DNA of 48,390 nt, from the NCBI GenBank assembly GCA_029259605.1, contig JAJDEV010000005.1:1-48390 (forward strand). The letters are read 5' to 3'. This DNA is from Planctomycetota bacterium. Lineage in GTDB: Bacteria; Planctomycetota; UBA1135; GCA-002686595. Position numbers and translations under genes: made by a program. Under the pieces are notes generated by a model, which was not told the DNA's origin, did no database searches, and saw only the letters and a program-made list of their open reading frames with translations. Positions 17,154-26,514 of the stretch are shown here, piece after piece (positions within the stretch are counted from its first letter, which is position 1; each line of letters opens with the position of its first letter).

Positions 17154-17441
17154 ATGGCCGCACACTTTCAGCGCGATCGCCGCCGGCTCGTGTCCCGCGT
17201 GAACCGGCTCGTCGGCCAACTCGAGGCGGTGCGCACGCTGCTCGAGCAGGACGGTGAGGACGAGAAGCGTTGCTACGAGGTCATGCGCCAGCTCGCTTCG
17301 ATCAAGGGCGCGACGCGCGGGCTGATGTCCGCGTACATGGAAGGCTTCGTGCGCGACCATGTGAAGATGGCGGCCGAGCGGGGTGAGCTCGACGCGTTCG
17401 CGGACGACTTGCTCGACGTCGTCCGCTCGTTCCAGAACTGA
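17154..17441 (+). CDS. RcnR/CsoR-family metal-sensing repressor
   Basis: Small all-helical DUF156 repressor, 95 aa, that binds DNA without metal and releases it when metal binds. Seen: RLVSRVNRLVGQLEAVRTLLE (helix 1, in two overlapping words), C40 in EKRCYEVMRQLASIKGATRGLM, and the C-terminal helix ending DDLLDVVRSFQN. By alignment from memory with RcnR, metal ligands His3, Cys35 and His64 have counterparts H4, C40 and H69, while the His60 position is Phe65. It therefore looks like a Ni/Co-type sensor with an altered site rather than a Cu(I) CsoR. It sits 4 nt upstream of a CDF exporter, its expected target, and behind a G-tract operator. Confidence 0.85.
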   Translation: MAAHFQRDRRRLVSRVNRLVGQLEAVRTLLEQDGEDEKRCYEVMRQLASIKGATRGLMSAYMEGFVRDHVKMAAERGELDAFADDLLDVVRSFQN

Positions 17442-17445
17442 CCGC

Positions 17446-18447
17446 ATGGACTCCTCGATCCAAACGCGCGCGCCGCACGACTGTCGGACGTATCACGCGC
17501 CCGTCGGCGGCGCGGGGCATTCGCACGCGCACGCGCACGAGCCGAGCCACCTGCATCCCGCGCCGCACACGCACTCGGTCGGCGGCGTCGATGGGCACCG
17601 TCCGAAGCAACGCCGCGCGCTCGCGTGGTCGATGGTGCTCACCGTCGTCACGATGTTCGGCGAAGCGATCGCCGGCGTCCTGACCGGCAGCCTGATGCTG
17701 CTGTCGGACGCCGTTCACATGTTGAGTCACTCGATCGCGCTCGGCGTCAGCTACCTCGCGATCTGGATGGCTTCGCGCCCGCGCACGTCGCGTTCGCACT
17801 ACGGCCTGTTTCGCGCGGAGATCCTCGCCTCCTTGCTGAACGGGCTCGGGCTCTTGGTCCTGACCGGCTGGATCGTGTGGGAGGCGATCGAGCGCTTCTC
17901 CTCGCCCGTCGACGTCCTCGGGCCCGAGATGATCGGCGTCGCGATCGTCGGGCTCGTCGTCAACATCGTCACCGCGTGGTTGCTCGCGCGCTCCGGCGCC
18001 GAGGACCTGAACACGAGGAGCGCGCTGCTGCACATGATGGGCGACCTCTTCTCGTCGATCGTCATCGTGATCGGCGGCGTGGTGCTCATGCAGACGGGGT
18101 GGACCTGGCTCGATCCTGCGCTCAGCCTCGTCGTCGCGCTGGTCATCCTGTGGTGGGGCGTCGGCCTTCTCAGGAGTTCGTGCAGCATCCTCCTCGAGCG
18201 CGCGCCGGAGGGCGTCGAACCCGAGGACGTACTCAGCGCGATTCGCGGCGAAACGGGCGTGCGCGACGTGCACGACCTCCACGTTTGGGAGATCACGAGC
18301 GGCTACGTCTGCCTCACCGCACACGTGGTCATCGACGACGCGCGACTCTCCGAGGTCGCGGGCCTGCGCGAGACGATCTGCGACCTCCTGTGGTCGCGTT
18401 TCCGCGTCGCGCACGTGACGCTGCAAATGGAGCCCGTCGCGAACTGA
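17446..18447 (+). CDS. Cation diffusion facilitator (CDF) metal exporter
   Basis: Inner-membrane metal/proton antiporter of the CzcD/ZitB type, 333 aa. The N-terminal 52 residues hold 11 histidines (GHSHAHAHEPSHLH region), a cytosolic metal-binding tail. Six membrane helices follow, then a cytosolic ferredoxin-like domain (DVHDLHVWEITSGYVCLTAHVV, in two pieces). The transport site in TM5 is canonical, HMMGD. In TM2 the usual HxxxD appears as H91-MLS-H95, so one acidic ligand is replaced by histidine. ATG at 17446, 4 nt after the sensor gene, so the pair forms an operon under metal control. Specificity (Zn, Co, Ni or Cd) cannot be read from sequence alone. Confidence 0.92.
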   Translation: MDSSIQTRAPHDCRTYHAPVGGAGHSHAHAHEPSHLHPAPHTHSVGGVDGHRPKQRRALAWSMVLTVVTMFGEAIAGVLTGSLMLLSDAVHMLSHSIALGVSYLAIWMASRPRTSRSHYGLFRAEILASLLNGLGLLVLTGWIVWEAIERFSSPVDVLGPEMIGVAIVGLVVNIVTAWLLARSGAEDLNTRSALLHMMGDLFSSIVIVIGGVVLMQTGWTWLDPALSLVVALVILWWGVGLLRSSCSILLERAPEGVEPEDVLSAIRGETGVRDVHDLHVWEITSGYVCLTAHVVIDDARLSEVAGLRETICDLLWSRFRVAHVTLQMEPVAN

Positions 18448-18524
18448 CGGCAGAACGGGCGGCCCACGCCCGCGTCCCCCGACTCGGGGCTTCCTCCCGG
18501 CCATCGGTTTCTCGAAGATGGCGC

Positions 18525-18531
18525 GAGGTGA
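18525..18531 (+). promoter_or_regulatory. Ribosome-binding site for the MscK-like gene
   Basis: GAGGTGA, 7 nt before ATG 18539. It selects this ATG over the in-frame ATG at 18518; from 18539 the protein starts directly with a clean signal peptide. Confidence 0.6.
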
Positions 18532-18538
18532 CCCCCTC

Positions 18539-21500
18539 ATGAAGACCTGGCCGGCGCGCCTCGCGACAAGCGTGTTCCTGAGCGTGCTCCTGCATGCGGT
18601 CCCGTCCGCGCAGGACGATCCACCCGCCGCCGACCTCACGGTGGAAGCCGGGCAGCAGGGCATCGATCGGGCGGACGCGCAGAAGCGCATCGCCGAGCTC
18701 GAGAGTTCGAGCGACATGGACGAGGCGTCGCGCACGCGCCTGATCGAGACGTACAAGCAGATCGACCTGTGGCTCGAGAAGGAGGCCGCGTACACGGCGC
18801 GCATGGACGCGTTCCGCGCCGCGGTCGAGGCAGCGCCGGACGAAACGACGCGCGCGCACGCCGAGCTCGCCGAGCACAAGTCGGAACCGCGAACGATCGC
18901 GACGCCCGATCCGGGGTCCACCGCGGAGGAGGTCGACCAAAGGCTCGCCCAAGTGCGCGCCGAAGTGACGCGCTTGCGCTCGCTGTTCGCCGACATCGAT
19001 CGGAACTTGGCCGACGAGCGTGTGCGCCGGACATCCGCCGAAGAGGAGCAGTCCGCTGCGCGCTCCGATCTCGAGAACACGCAACGCGACCTCGACGCCG
19101 CAGCCCCCGAGCCCGACGCGCCCGAGGCGACGCTCGCGGATCGCTGGCACCTTATCGCGCGCGAACGCGCGCGTTCGGCCGAGGTCGCGATGCTCGAGCA
19201 GGAGATGCTCAGCCAGCCGACGCGAACCGCACTGCTCGAATCCCAGCGCGAACTGCTCGCGCTCCGGATCGCGGACGCAGAGGCGCGCGCGGGTGAGCTC
19301 GAGGAATGGGTCCGGCGCCTGCGCCAGACAGAGGCCGATCGCGCGAACCGGGAGGCGGCACGTCTGCGGCGGGACGCGATCGGCAAGCACGAGCTGATCG
19401 TCAAGGTCGCGGAGGAGATCGCCGGAACGTCGAACGCGACGCAGAAGCTGCTGGTCGACATCGACGGGCTGCGCTCGGCGCTCGCGCGCATCGAGACGCT
19501 GAAGGCCACGACCGAGGAGAACCTGCGTGAGACCAAGAACGCGCTCGACCTCGGCATCGAGCAATCGCTCGGAACGGCGTTGCTCGAGCAACGCCGCAAA
19601 CTGCCCACCGCGCGCTCGATCGAGCAACCCTCCGCCGATCGCTCGAGCCGCGCGATGGAGGAGCGCTACCGGCTCTTCATCGACGAGCGCGAGATCAAGG
19701 CGCTGTCCGATCCCGACCGCGTCATCGACCAGATGTTGAGCCCGCTCCCGTCGTCGAGCCTCGGCGACGACGACCGCGCCGCGCTACGCATCGAGCTCGA
19801 AGCGTTGCTCGCGACGAAGGCCGAGCACCTGCAGCTGCTGCAGAAGGCGCGCGCCGACTATCTGAGCGCGATCGGCGACCTCGAGGCGCGAGAGGCGGCG
19901 CTGCTCTCGCGCGCGCGTGAGCTCGCCGACATCCTCGACGAGCGCCTGCTGTGGATTCGGAACGCACGGCCGTTCGGAACCAAGGCGCTCGGACGCCTGC
20001 AGGATGACGTGACGTGGCTCGCATCGTCCGCGCTTTGGGGCCCGGTCGTCGAAGTCGCGATGCGGGACGCGCGCGACTCGGCGACGGGCTACGCGCTCGC
20101 GACGATCCTCATCCTGGGGCTCTGGGCATCGCGGCGACGCATGCGCGCGCGTGTCGACAGCGTCGCCGAGCGCGTGGGCCGGGTCCGCACGGACAGCATC
20201 GTGCTCACCGTCGAAGCGTTGGGGCTCCTGATCCTGCACACGGTTCCGCTCCCCACCGCGATCGCGCTGCTCGGTTGGCGCCTGATGCACGAGGCCGAAC
20301 CGCTCGAAGAAACCGCGAAGGCGGTCGGCGCCGGGCTCGTGACGGTCGCGTGCATCGCCTTCGTCTTCCAGCTGCTGCGCCAGCTGTGTCGCGCGCAGGG
20401 CATCGCGCGCGCGCACTTTCGCTGGGACGAGCGTACGGACCGGTTGATTCGGGCGCAGTTCCTGTGGTGCCTGCCGATCGCGCTCGTGACGGGCTTCCTC
20501 GTCGCGCTGACCGAGTCGCAACCGGACCACCTGCGGCGCCACAGCCTCGGGCGACTGGCGTTCATCGTGTTGATGGTCGCGGCCGCCGTCGCTGCCTATC
20601 GATTGCTCCATCCGGAGCGCGGGCTGTATCCGGCGGGCCGAACGAAACGCGCGGGCTCGGCGCTGTTGCGGCGCACGCGCGCGATCTGGATGCCGCTCGG
20701 CGTGGCGCTGCCGATCGCGCTCGCGACCCTCGCGGCGATGGGCTACTACTACGCCGCGCTGCAGCTCGAGCTGCGGCTCAACGAAACGCTGCTGATCATC
20801 CTGGCCGGCATCTTCGTCCACGCGTTCCTGCTGCGTTGGCTGTCCGTTTCGCAACGGCGGTTGGCGATGAAGGTCTTCCAGGAGAAGCGCGCTGCGGCCG
20901 AGAAAGCGCGCGGCGACGGCGAGCGCGAAGCCGACGCCGAGGGCGTCGTCGAGCCGCCGCCCGAGATCGATGTGATCGAGATCAAGGAGCAGACCCAGGA
21001 TCTGCTGCACGTCACGATCGGCATCGCGGTGCTCGTCGGATTCTGGTTCGCGTGGGTGGGCGTGATGCCCGCGCTGGGAGTGTTGGACGAATTCACGCTG
21101 TGGAACCACACCGCGATCGTCGACGGCGTCGCGACGCAGGTACCCACCACGCTCGCCAACCTCGCACTCGCGCTGTTCTTGATCGGCATCACGATCACGG
21201 CGGCGCGCAACATGCCGGGCTTCCTCGAGATCGCGTTGCTCCAGCGCCTTCCGCTCGAGCCCGGCGCGCGCTACGCGACGCGCGCGCTCGTGCTGTACGC
21301 GATCGTGTCGACCGGTTTCGTGCTGTCCTTCAACACGATCGGAGTCGGCTGGACGTCGGTCCAGTGGCTCGTCGCCGCGCTGACCGTCGGCCTGGGCTTC
21401 GGACTCCAGGAGATCTTCGCCAACTTCGTCTCGGGACTCATCATCCTGATCGAGCGGCCGGTGCGCGTCGGCGACACGGTCACGGTCGCGAACGTCAGCG

Positions 21501-21970
21501 GCGTGGTCTCTCGCATCCGCATGCGCGCGACGACGATCACCGATTGGAAACGGCGCGAACTCGTCGTGCCCAACAAGTCGTTCATCACGAACGAGCTGAT
21601 CAACTGGAGCCTGTCCGACCCGATCATGCGCCTCGACTTCCTCGTCGGGATCGCGTATGGCTCGGACACCAAATTGGCACACAGCGTGATACTTCGCATC
21701 TGCCGCCAGCATCCGACCGTCCTCGCCCAACCGGAACCCGACGTGTTCTTCACCGGTTTCGGCGACAACTCGCTCAACTTCGAAGCGCGCGTCTTCACGA
21801 GCGAGTCGAGCAACACCGCTCGCACGCGCATCCTTCACGACCTCCACATGGCGATCGACCAGGCCTGTCGCGAGAACGCCATCACGATCGCCTTCCCGCA
21901 GCGCGACTTGCACTTCAAGTCGAGCGAAGCGGTGCTCAAGGTCCAAGTCGAACCGCCGAGTCGGGACTGA
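18539..21970 (+). CDS. MscK/KefA-like large mechanosensitive channel
   Basis: 1143 aa. Starts with a signal peptide (MKTWPARLATSVFLSVLLHA, cleavage near SAQ). A long periplasmic coiled-coil region follows (about 30-470), then several hydrophobic segments (from about 510 to 800). A charged cytosolic loop lies near 780-815 (EKRAAAEKARGDGEREADAE). The C-terminal MscS domain has a pore helix near 940-970 (GLGFGLQEIFANFVSGLI), then the beta domain (ERPVRVGDTVTVANVSGVV, RATTITDWKRRELVVPN) and FFTGFGDNSLNFEARVF. This matches the MscK/YjeP architecture of E. coli: porin-like coiled coil, extra TMs, MscS core. It should release solutes on hypo-osmotic shock. It is followed 2 nt later by the CorC-like gene. 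Confidence 0.9.
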   Translation: MKTWPARLATSVFLSVLLHAVPSAQDDPPAADLTVEAGQQGIDRADAQKRIAELESSSDMDEASRTRLIETYKQIDLWLEKEAAYTARMDAFRAAVEAAPDETTRAHAELAEHKSEPRTIATPDPGSTAEEVDQRLAQVRAEVTRLRSLFADIDRNLADERVRRTSAEEEQSAARSDLENTQRDLDAAAPEPDAPEATLADRWHLIARERARSAEVAMLEQEMLSQPTRTALLESQRELLALRIADAEARAGELEEWVRRLRQTEADRANREAARLRRDAIGKHELIVKVAEEIAGTSNATQKLLVDIDGLRSALARIETLKATTEENLRETKNALDLGIEQSLGTALLEQRRKLPTARSIEQPSADRSSRAMEERYRLFIDEREIKALSDPDRVIDQMLSPLPSSSLGDDDRAALRIELEALLATKAEHLQLLQKARADYLSAIGDLEAREAALLSRARELADILDERLLWIRNARPFGTKALGRLQDDVTWLASSALWGPVVEVAMRDARDSATGYALATILILGLWASRRRMRARVDSVAERVGRVRTDSIVLTVEALGLLILHTVPLPTAIALLGWRLMHEAEPLEETAKAVGAGLVTVACIAFVFQLLRQLCRAQGIARAHFRWDERTDRLIRAQFLWCLPIALVTGFLVALTESQPDHLRRHSLGRLAFIVLMVAAAVAAYRLLHPERGLYPAGRTKRAGSALLRRTRAIWMPLGVALPIALATLAAMGYYYAALQLELRLNETLLIILAGIFVHAFLLRWLSVSQRRLAMKVFQEKRAAAEKARGDGEREADAEGVVEPPPEIDVIEIKEQTQDLLHVTIGIAVLVGFWFAWVGVMPALGVLDEFTLWNHTAIVDGVATQVPTTLANLALALFLIGITITAARNMPGFLEIALLQRLPLEPGARYATRALVLYAIVSTGFVLSFNTIGVGWTSVQWLVAALTVGLGFGLQEIFANFVSGLIILIERPVRVGDTVTVANVSGVVSRIRMRATTITDWKRRELVVPNKSFITNELINWSLSDPIMRLDFLVGIAYGSDTKLAHSVILRICRQHPTVLAQPEPDVFFTGFGDNSLNFEARVFTSESSNTARTRILHDLHMAIDQACRENAITIAFPQRDLHFKSSEAVLKVQVEPPSRD

Positions 21971-21972
21971 AC

Positions 21973-23334
21973 ATGGAACATGAAAGTCTCGACGCGGCGG
22001 GGATTGCGTGGCGACTCGGCGCAACGCTCTTCTTCGTCCTCCTGAACGGCTTCTTCGTCGCCGCGGAGTTCGCGCTCGTCAAGGTGCGCGGCGCGCGCAT
22101 CGAGTTGCTCGTCAGCGAAGGACGGCGCGGCGCGCGCGCGGTGCGCCACATGCAAGGGCACCTCGACCACTACCTGTCCGCGTGCCAGCTCGGCATCACG
22201 ATCGCCAGCCTGATCTTGGGCGCGCTCGGCGAACCGGCCGTGTCCGTGCTCTTGGTCGCGGGGTTCGAGAAGGCCGGCGTCGTCGTGTCGCCCGAGGCGA
22301 CGTGGGTTCCGATCGTTTCGATCGGCATCGCGTTCGCGGTGATCACGACGCTGCACATGACGATCGGTGAGCAGGCGCCGAAGATGTGGGCGATCCGGCG
22401 CGCGGAGCGCGTGGCGATCGGCACGGCGCCGACGCTGCGGCTCTTCGCGTGGGTGCTCACGCCGTTCATCGCGACGCTCAACAGGATCTCGAACGCGCTG
22501 CTGGGCCTGATCGGCCTCCCGAACGATGGGCATCACGAGGAGGTGCACGACGCCGAGGAGATTCGCAGCATCCTGTCGCTCTCCGCCGACGCCGGCCGCA
22601 TCTCCGAGCGCGCGTACGAGATCACCGAGAACGTGTTCCGCATGGCGCAGCTCGAGGTGCGCCACATCCTCGTCCCGCGCACCGAGATCGAACTGCTCTC
22701 GCTCGATCGCCCGCTCGAGGAGAGTCTGGCCAAGGTGCGCGAGAGCGGACACACGCGCTTTCCGGTCTGCGAGAGCGGGCTCGACACCATCGTCGGCTTC
22801 CTGCACGGCAAGGACCTCCTGGGCAAAGCGCTCGACGGCGAGGGCGTCGACCTGCGCTCGCTCGCACGCGAGGCGCTCTTCGTCCCCGACACGATGTCGG
22901 TCTCGAACTTCCTCACGGAACTCCAAAGGCGCCAAGCGCAGTTCGCGGCCGTCGTCGACGAGCGCGGTACGGTGATCGGCTTCGCGTACCGCGAGGACGT
23001 CCTCGAGGAGGTCGTCGGACCCCTCGGCGACGAGTTCGACGATCCCGAGTACGAGCTCCAAGAGGTCGAGCCCGGCGTCTTCGAGGCGCGCGGCCGCCTG
23101 CCCCTGCCCGAGATTTTCGACCGCCTCGACTTCGAACTCGCCGACGGCGAACGCGAAGAGGAGGACACGCTCGGCGGACACGTCACGGCGCGCCTCGGAC
23201 GGATCGCCCGCGTCGGCGACTCGGTGCCGATGGGGCCCTACCGCGTCGAGGTTCTGGAAGCGTCGCCGCGGCGCATCGAGCGCGTGCGCATCGAACGCGC
23301 GCCGACCGAAGCGCCGCCCGAAGACGCGAGCTGA
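21973..23334 (+). CDS. CorC/HlyC-like membrane protein (CNNM/DUF21 plus CBS pair)
   Basis: 453 aa. Residues about 1-200 are the CNNM/DUF21 membrane domain (LLNGFFVAAEFALVKVRGARI in the first helix, ACQLGITIASLILGALGEPA, HMTIGEQAPKMWAI). A CBS-domain pair follows (about 225-345; ILVPRTEIELLSLD, FLHGKDLLGKAL, FAAVVDERGTVIGFAYREDVLEEVVG). The C-terminal CorC/HlyC domain closes it (GRLPLPEIFDRL, GDSVPMGPYRVEVLEA). Members are linked to magnesium or cobalt efflux; the hemolysin label is historical. It begins 2 nt after the MscK-like gene, so both are probably expressed together as an envelope ion-homeostasis unit. Confidence 0.9.
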   Translation: MEHESLDAAGIAWRLGATLFFVLLNGFFVAAEFALVKVRGARIELLVSEGRRGARAVRHMQGHLDHYLSACQLGITIASLILGALGEPAVSVLLVAGFEKAGVVVSPEATWVPIVSIGIAFAVITTLHMTIGEQAPKMWAIRRAERVAIGTAPTLRLFAWVLTPFIATLNRISNALLGLIGLPNDGHHEEVHDAEEIRSILSLSADAGRISERAYEITENVFRMAQLEVRHILVPRTEIELLSLDRPLEESLAKVRESGHTRFPVCESGLDTIVGFLHGKDLLGKALDGEGVDLRSLAREALFVPDTMSVSNFLTELQRRQAQFAAVVDERGTVIGFAYREDVLEEVVGPLGDEFDDPEYELQEVEPGVFEARGRLPLPEIFDRLDFELADGEREEEDTLGGHVTARLGRIARVGDSVPMGPYRVEVLEASPRRIERVRIERAPTEAPPEDAS

Positions 23335-23510
23335 CCCGTCGACTCTCGGACGGAACGCCGTATGTGCGAGGAGTGTGAGTCTCGGAACGAACGACCCCGT
23401 GGCGACCGCAACGCTTCGCATTCGGCGAGCGGGCCGGATCGCGTGATGGAACGGAAACGACGGCGAGCCATCACGCGCGCTCCGCACACCGTCCCCCACG
23501 AGCTCCAACC

Positions 23511-24848
23511 ATGACGACGTTCCCTGATGTCGGCGCGCGAGCCCTGCTCGTTCCCCTCGTTCTCGCCACACTCGCCGGCACGGCGCGCGCGCAGGACACG
23601 CAACCCGCGAGCAGCGCCGTCGCCTCCGAGCGGCGCGCCGCCGCGATCTCGATCGCCGAGCGCTACGCGGCGCATCGCTGGACGGCGTCCGAAACGAACC
23701 GCCTCCACGGCCCGGACCTGCACGGCGTCCACGTCGACACACCCGATCAGGCGTACGTGTCCACCGGCTGGACCGCGGGCAGCGAGTACGTCGGCGTGCC
23801 CTACGCCTGGGGAGGGTCTAGCACCCTCGACGAGTTCGACGCCGGAATCGCGCGCGGCTTTCCTGCGGGACACCTCCCCAAGGGGCGCGGATCGGCCGGG
23901 AGCGGCGTTGCCGTGGGCGTCGATTGCTCAGGACTCATCACCCGCTGTTGGGATCTGCCCGTGAAGCAATCGACCGCGACGCTTCCCGCGCTCTGCTACG
24001 AACTCGCGAGTTACGACGAGCTCGAGCCCGGCGACGCGATCAACCGACCGAGCGCACACGTCATGCTCTTCAAGGAGTGGGCGACGCCCGATCGGACACG
24101 TGTGCGCGTGATCGAGGCGGTCACGCCGCGCGTCAAGGAGAGCGAGCACGCCGTCGCCGACCTCATCGCGAGCGGCTTCTCGCCGTTGCGCTATCGCCCG
24201 CTCGACGCGCGTTGGGCGAACGAGTCCGTCGCCTTCGTCGATCCCACGTTCGAGGTCGAGCGCTCGGTTGCACAGGGCGAGTGGACGTCGTCCGGGCCGT
24301 CCGAAGAAATCGCGCGCGCGGATCTTCCCGGCGTGCTCACAGTGGCTCCTCAGGGAGCGTGGATCTCCCTCACCTCGAGCGCGCCCGACGAGCCATTCGA
24401 AGCGCACGCCCTCGGCGTCGTGTCGCGCTCCGAAACGGGGGCCGAGCTCCACGCGCGCCGCACGCACGGTTCGTCCGCGATGGACGAGACCACCGGCTTG
24501 TCGAGCGACGAGGACCTGCTCCTGCGCTGGCTCCAGCTGCCGTTGCCGGAGGCTCCGCGCGCGAGGCTCGAGCTGCGTGCGCTCGAGCGGCGCCCGGGCA
24601 AGTACGCGTATGGCGGACGCACGTTCGAAGCACACGAGTACTGGATCGACTCGCTGCTCACCTTCGACGTCGGGAGCGGACGGACGATTCCGGTGGACGT
24701 CGAGATGACCGTCTACGCGAGCGCGGACGTGCCGCTCCTGCAGCTGCTCGCTGCCACTCATCGCGTGACGATCGACTACGGCGACGCCCAGCCCCCGACC
24801 GTTGTCGAGGGGCGCACGACGTTGCTCGCGTATCGAGACGGTCGCTAG
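23511..24848 (+). CDS. Secreted NlpC/P60-like protein
   Basis: 445 aa with a signal peptide ending near ARAQDT. Residues about 85-190 resemble an NlpC/P60 or related papain-like cell-wall hydrolase: VGVPYAWGGSS, then catalytic-type Cys139 in GVDCSGLI and His183 in SAHVMLF, with YDELEPGDAI between, the usual order for a Cys-His amidase or peptidase. The middle stretch GIARGFPAGHLPKGRGS is an insertion before the Cys block. The C-terminal 240 residues (from about 205) are beta-rich and unrecognised. It may cleave peptidoglycan stem peptides or another amide. It stands alone with gaps of 176 and 30 nt. Confidence 0.72.
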   Translation: MTTFPDVGARALLVPLVLATLAGTARAQDTQPASSAVASERRAAAISIAERYAAHRWTASETNRLHGPDLHGVHVDTPDQAYVSTGWTAGSEYVGVPYAWGGSSTLDEFDAGIARGFPAGHLPKGRGSAGSGVAVGVDCSGLITRCWDLPVKQSTATLPALCYELASYDELEPGDAINRPSAHVMLFKEWATPDRTRVRVIEAVTPRVKESEHAVADLIASGFSPLRYRPLDARWANESVAFVDPTFEVERSVAQGEWTSSGPSEEIARADLPGVLTVAPQGAWISLTSSAPDEPFEAHALGVVSRSETGAELHARRTHGSSAMDETTGLSSDEDLLLRWLQLPLPEAPRARLELRALERRPGKYAYGGRTFEAHEYWIDSLLTFDVGSGRTIPVDVEMTVYASADVPLLQLLAATHRVTIDYGDAQPPTVVEGRTTLLAYRDGR

Positions 24849-24862
24849 CGCGCGCAGCTTGC

Positions 24863-24868
24863 TAGGCT
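24863..24868 (+). promoter_or_regulatory. Putative -10 element for the GT39 gene (TAGGCT)
   Basis: The word GCTAGGCTGC is identical to the one before lptB. It ends 10 nt before GTG 24879, predicting an almost leaderless transcript. No clear -35. Confidence 0.35.
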
Positions 24869-24878
24869 GCAGCGCACA

Positions 24879-26432
24879 GTGAGCAGCCCATTGGAAGCCC
24901 GTCCCCGCCCCGCCGTCGGACCGGCGTGGCCTGCGCTCCGCTGGTTGCTGCCGGCCGCCGCGCTCGTCTTCCAGCTGACGACCTACGCCGGCTACGGGTT
25001 CTTTCGCGACGAGCTCTACTACCTCGCGAACGGCCGCCATCTCGACTTCGGGTATGTCGACCACCCACCGCTGATCGGTCTCGTCGCGGCGGCGATCCGG
25101 ACGCTGCTCGGCGAGTCGCTGTTCGCCGTGCGTATCTTCCCCGCGTTGTGCGGTGCGGCCGTCGTCGCGGTCACGGTCGAGCTCGCGCGCGTGCTCGGGG
25201 GCGGCAGGTTCGCGCAGCTGCTCGCGGGCATCGCCGCGTTCGGCGCGCCGCTCTTCATCGGGCACTTCGGCTTCCTGTCGCTCAACGCGTTCGACGTCCT
25301 GGTCTGGGCGATCGTCTGGCTCCTGACCGCGCGCGTTCTGCGTGGCGAGGACGAGCGATTGTGGATCTGGATCGGCGTCGCGTGCGGAGTCGGACTCGAG
25401 AACAAGATCAGCGTGCTGTTCCTCGGGCTCGGAATCGTCGTCGGGCTGCTCGCGTGCGGACGCGTCGGGCACCTGCGCTCGCGCTGGCCGTGGCTCGGCG
25501 CGAGCGTCGCGCTCCTGATCTTCCTGCCCCACGTCCTTTGGCAAGTGGCGCACGACTGGCCGACCGCCGAGTTCATCGCGAACGCGCGCGCGAACAAGAT
25601 GCTGCCCCACGCGCCGCTCGACTTCCTCTCCGCGCAGGTGGAGATGATGGGACCGCTCGCCCTGCCGGTTTGGTGCGGCGGACTCGTGTTCCTGCTCGCC
25701 GCGCCGTCACGCCGCGTGTTCCGCCCGCTCGGCTGGGCCTTCGTCGCGGTGACGGTCGTGATGATCGCGCAGAAGGGCAAGCCCTATTACCTCGGCCCCG
25801 GGTTCACGCTGCTGTTCGCGGCGGGCGGCGTCGCGTGGGAGCGCTGGAGCGCGACGTTCGCGACGCGCACCGTGCGCGCCTCGCTGCTTGCCGTCGTCGT
25901 GTTCGGCACCGTCGTCGCGCTTCCGCTCGCCAAACCGATCCTCTCGGTCGACGCGTACCTGCGCTACGCCGAGCGACTCGGCGTCGGCCCGTCGACGGAC
26001 GAGCGCAAGGAACTCGGACGCCTGCCGCAGTTCTTCGCGGACATGCGCGGCTGGCGCGAGCTCGCCGAGACCGTCGCCAGCGTGCACGCGCAGCTGCCCC
26101 CCGAGGACCAACGTCGCGCGCGCGTGTTCGCGACCAACTACGGTCAGGCGGGCGCGATCGACCTCTTCGGTCCCGCCCTCGGGCTCGCGCCTTCGATCTG
26201 CGGGCACAACAGCTACTACCTCTGGGGGCCGGGCGACTGGGACGGCGCCGTGTTGCTCGTCATCGGGACCGACGGGGAGGTGCTGAAGCAGGCCTTCAAA
26301 ACGGTCGAGTTCGGAGCGCTCTACTCGTTCCCCGACTGCATGCCGTACGAGAACAACAAGTCGATCTGGATCGCCCGCGACATGATCGTGCCGATGGAAG
26401 CGTTCTGGAGCCGGGTCAAGAACTACGATTGA
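24879..26432 (+). CDS. GT39-family (PMT/ArnT-like) membrane glycosyltransferase
   Basis: 517 aa with about 10 hydrophobic segments. The first outer loop has the family's acidic signature, FFRDELYYL (D44, E45), followed by DFGYVDHPPLIGLVAA. Later helices include FLSLNAFDVLVWAIVW and IGVACGVGLENKISVLFLGLG. Such enzymes use polyprenyl-phosphate sugars on the outer face of the inner membrane to glycosylate lipids or proteins. The C-terminal soluble part (from about 365) has no motif I recognise. The acceptor is unknown. A GTG start at 24879 is used because of the promoter position; no other start fits the first helix as well. Confidence 0.88.
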   Translation: MSSPLEARPRPAVGPAWPALRWLLPAAALVFQLTTYAGYGFFRDELYYLANGRHLDFGYVDHPPLIGLVAAAIRTLLGESLFAVRIFPALCGAAVVAVTVELARVLGGGRFAQLLAGIAAFGAPLFIGHFGFLSLNAFDVLVWAIVWLLTARVLRGEDERLWIWIGVACGVGLENKISVLFLGLGIVVGLLACGRVGHLRSRWPWLGASVALLIFLPHVLWQVAHDWPTAEFIANARANKMLPHAPLDFLSAQVEMMGPLALPVWCGGLVFLLAAPSRRVFRPLGWAFVAVTVVMIAQKGKPYYLGPGFTLLFAAGGVAWERWSATFATRTVRASLLAVVVFGTVVALPLAKPILSVDAYLRYAERLGVGPSTDERKELGRLPQFFADMRGWRELAETVASVHAQLPPEDQRRARVFATNYGQAGAIDLFGPALGLAPSICGHNSYYLWGPGDWDGAVLLVIGTDGEVLKQAFKTVEFGALYSFPDCMPYENNKSIWIARDMIVPMEAFWSRVKNYD

Positions 26433-26514
26433 GGCGGAATCCGCGCGCCAAGGGACTCGGCCGACGCTAACGTGCCGCGCCTCGACGCGATCTATCACGG
26501 TCCTTCGGGTCCCC

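Noticed and set aside
14745..17441. An 898-aa plus-strand frame
   Set aside because: Only its last 95 residues (the metal sensor) are real. The rest is antisense to the coiled-coil gene and runs through repeats.
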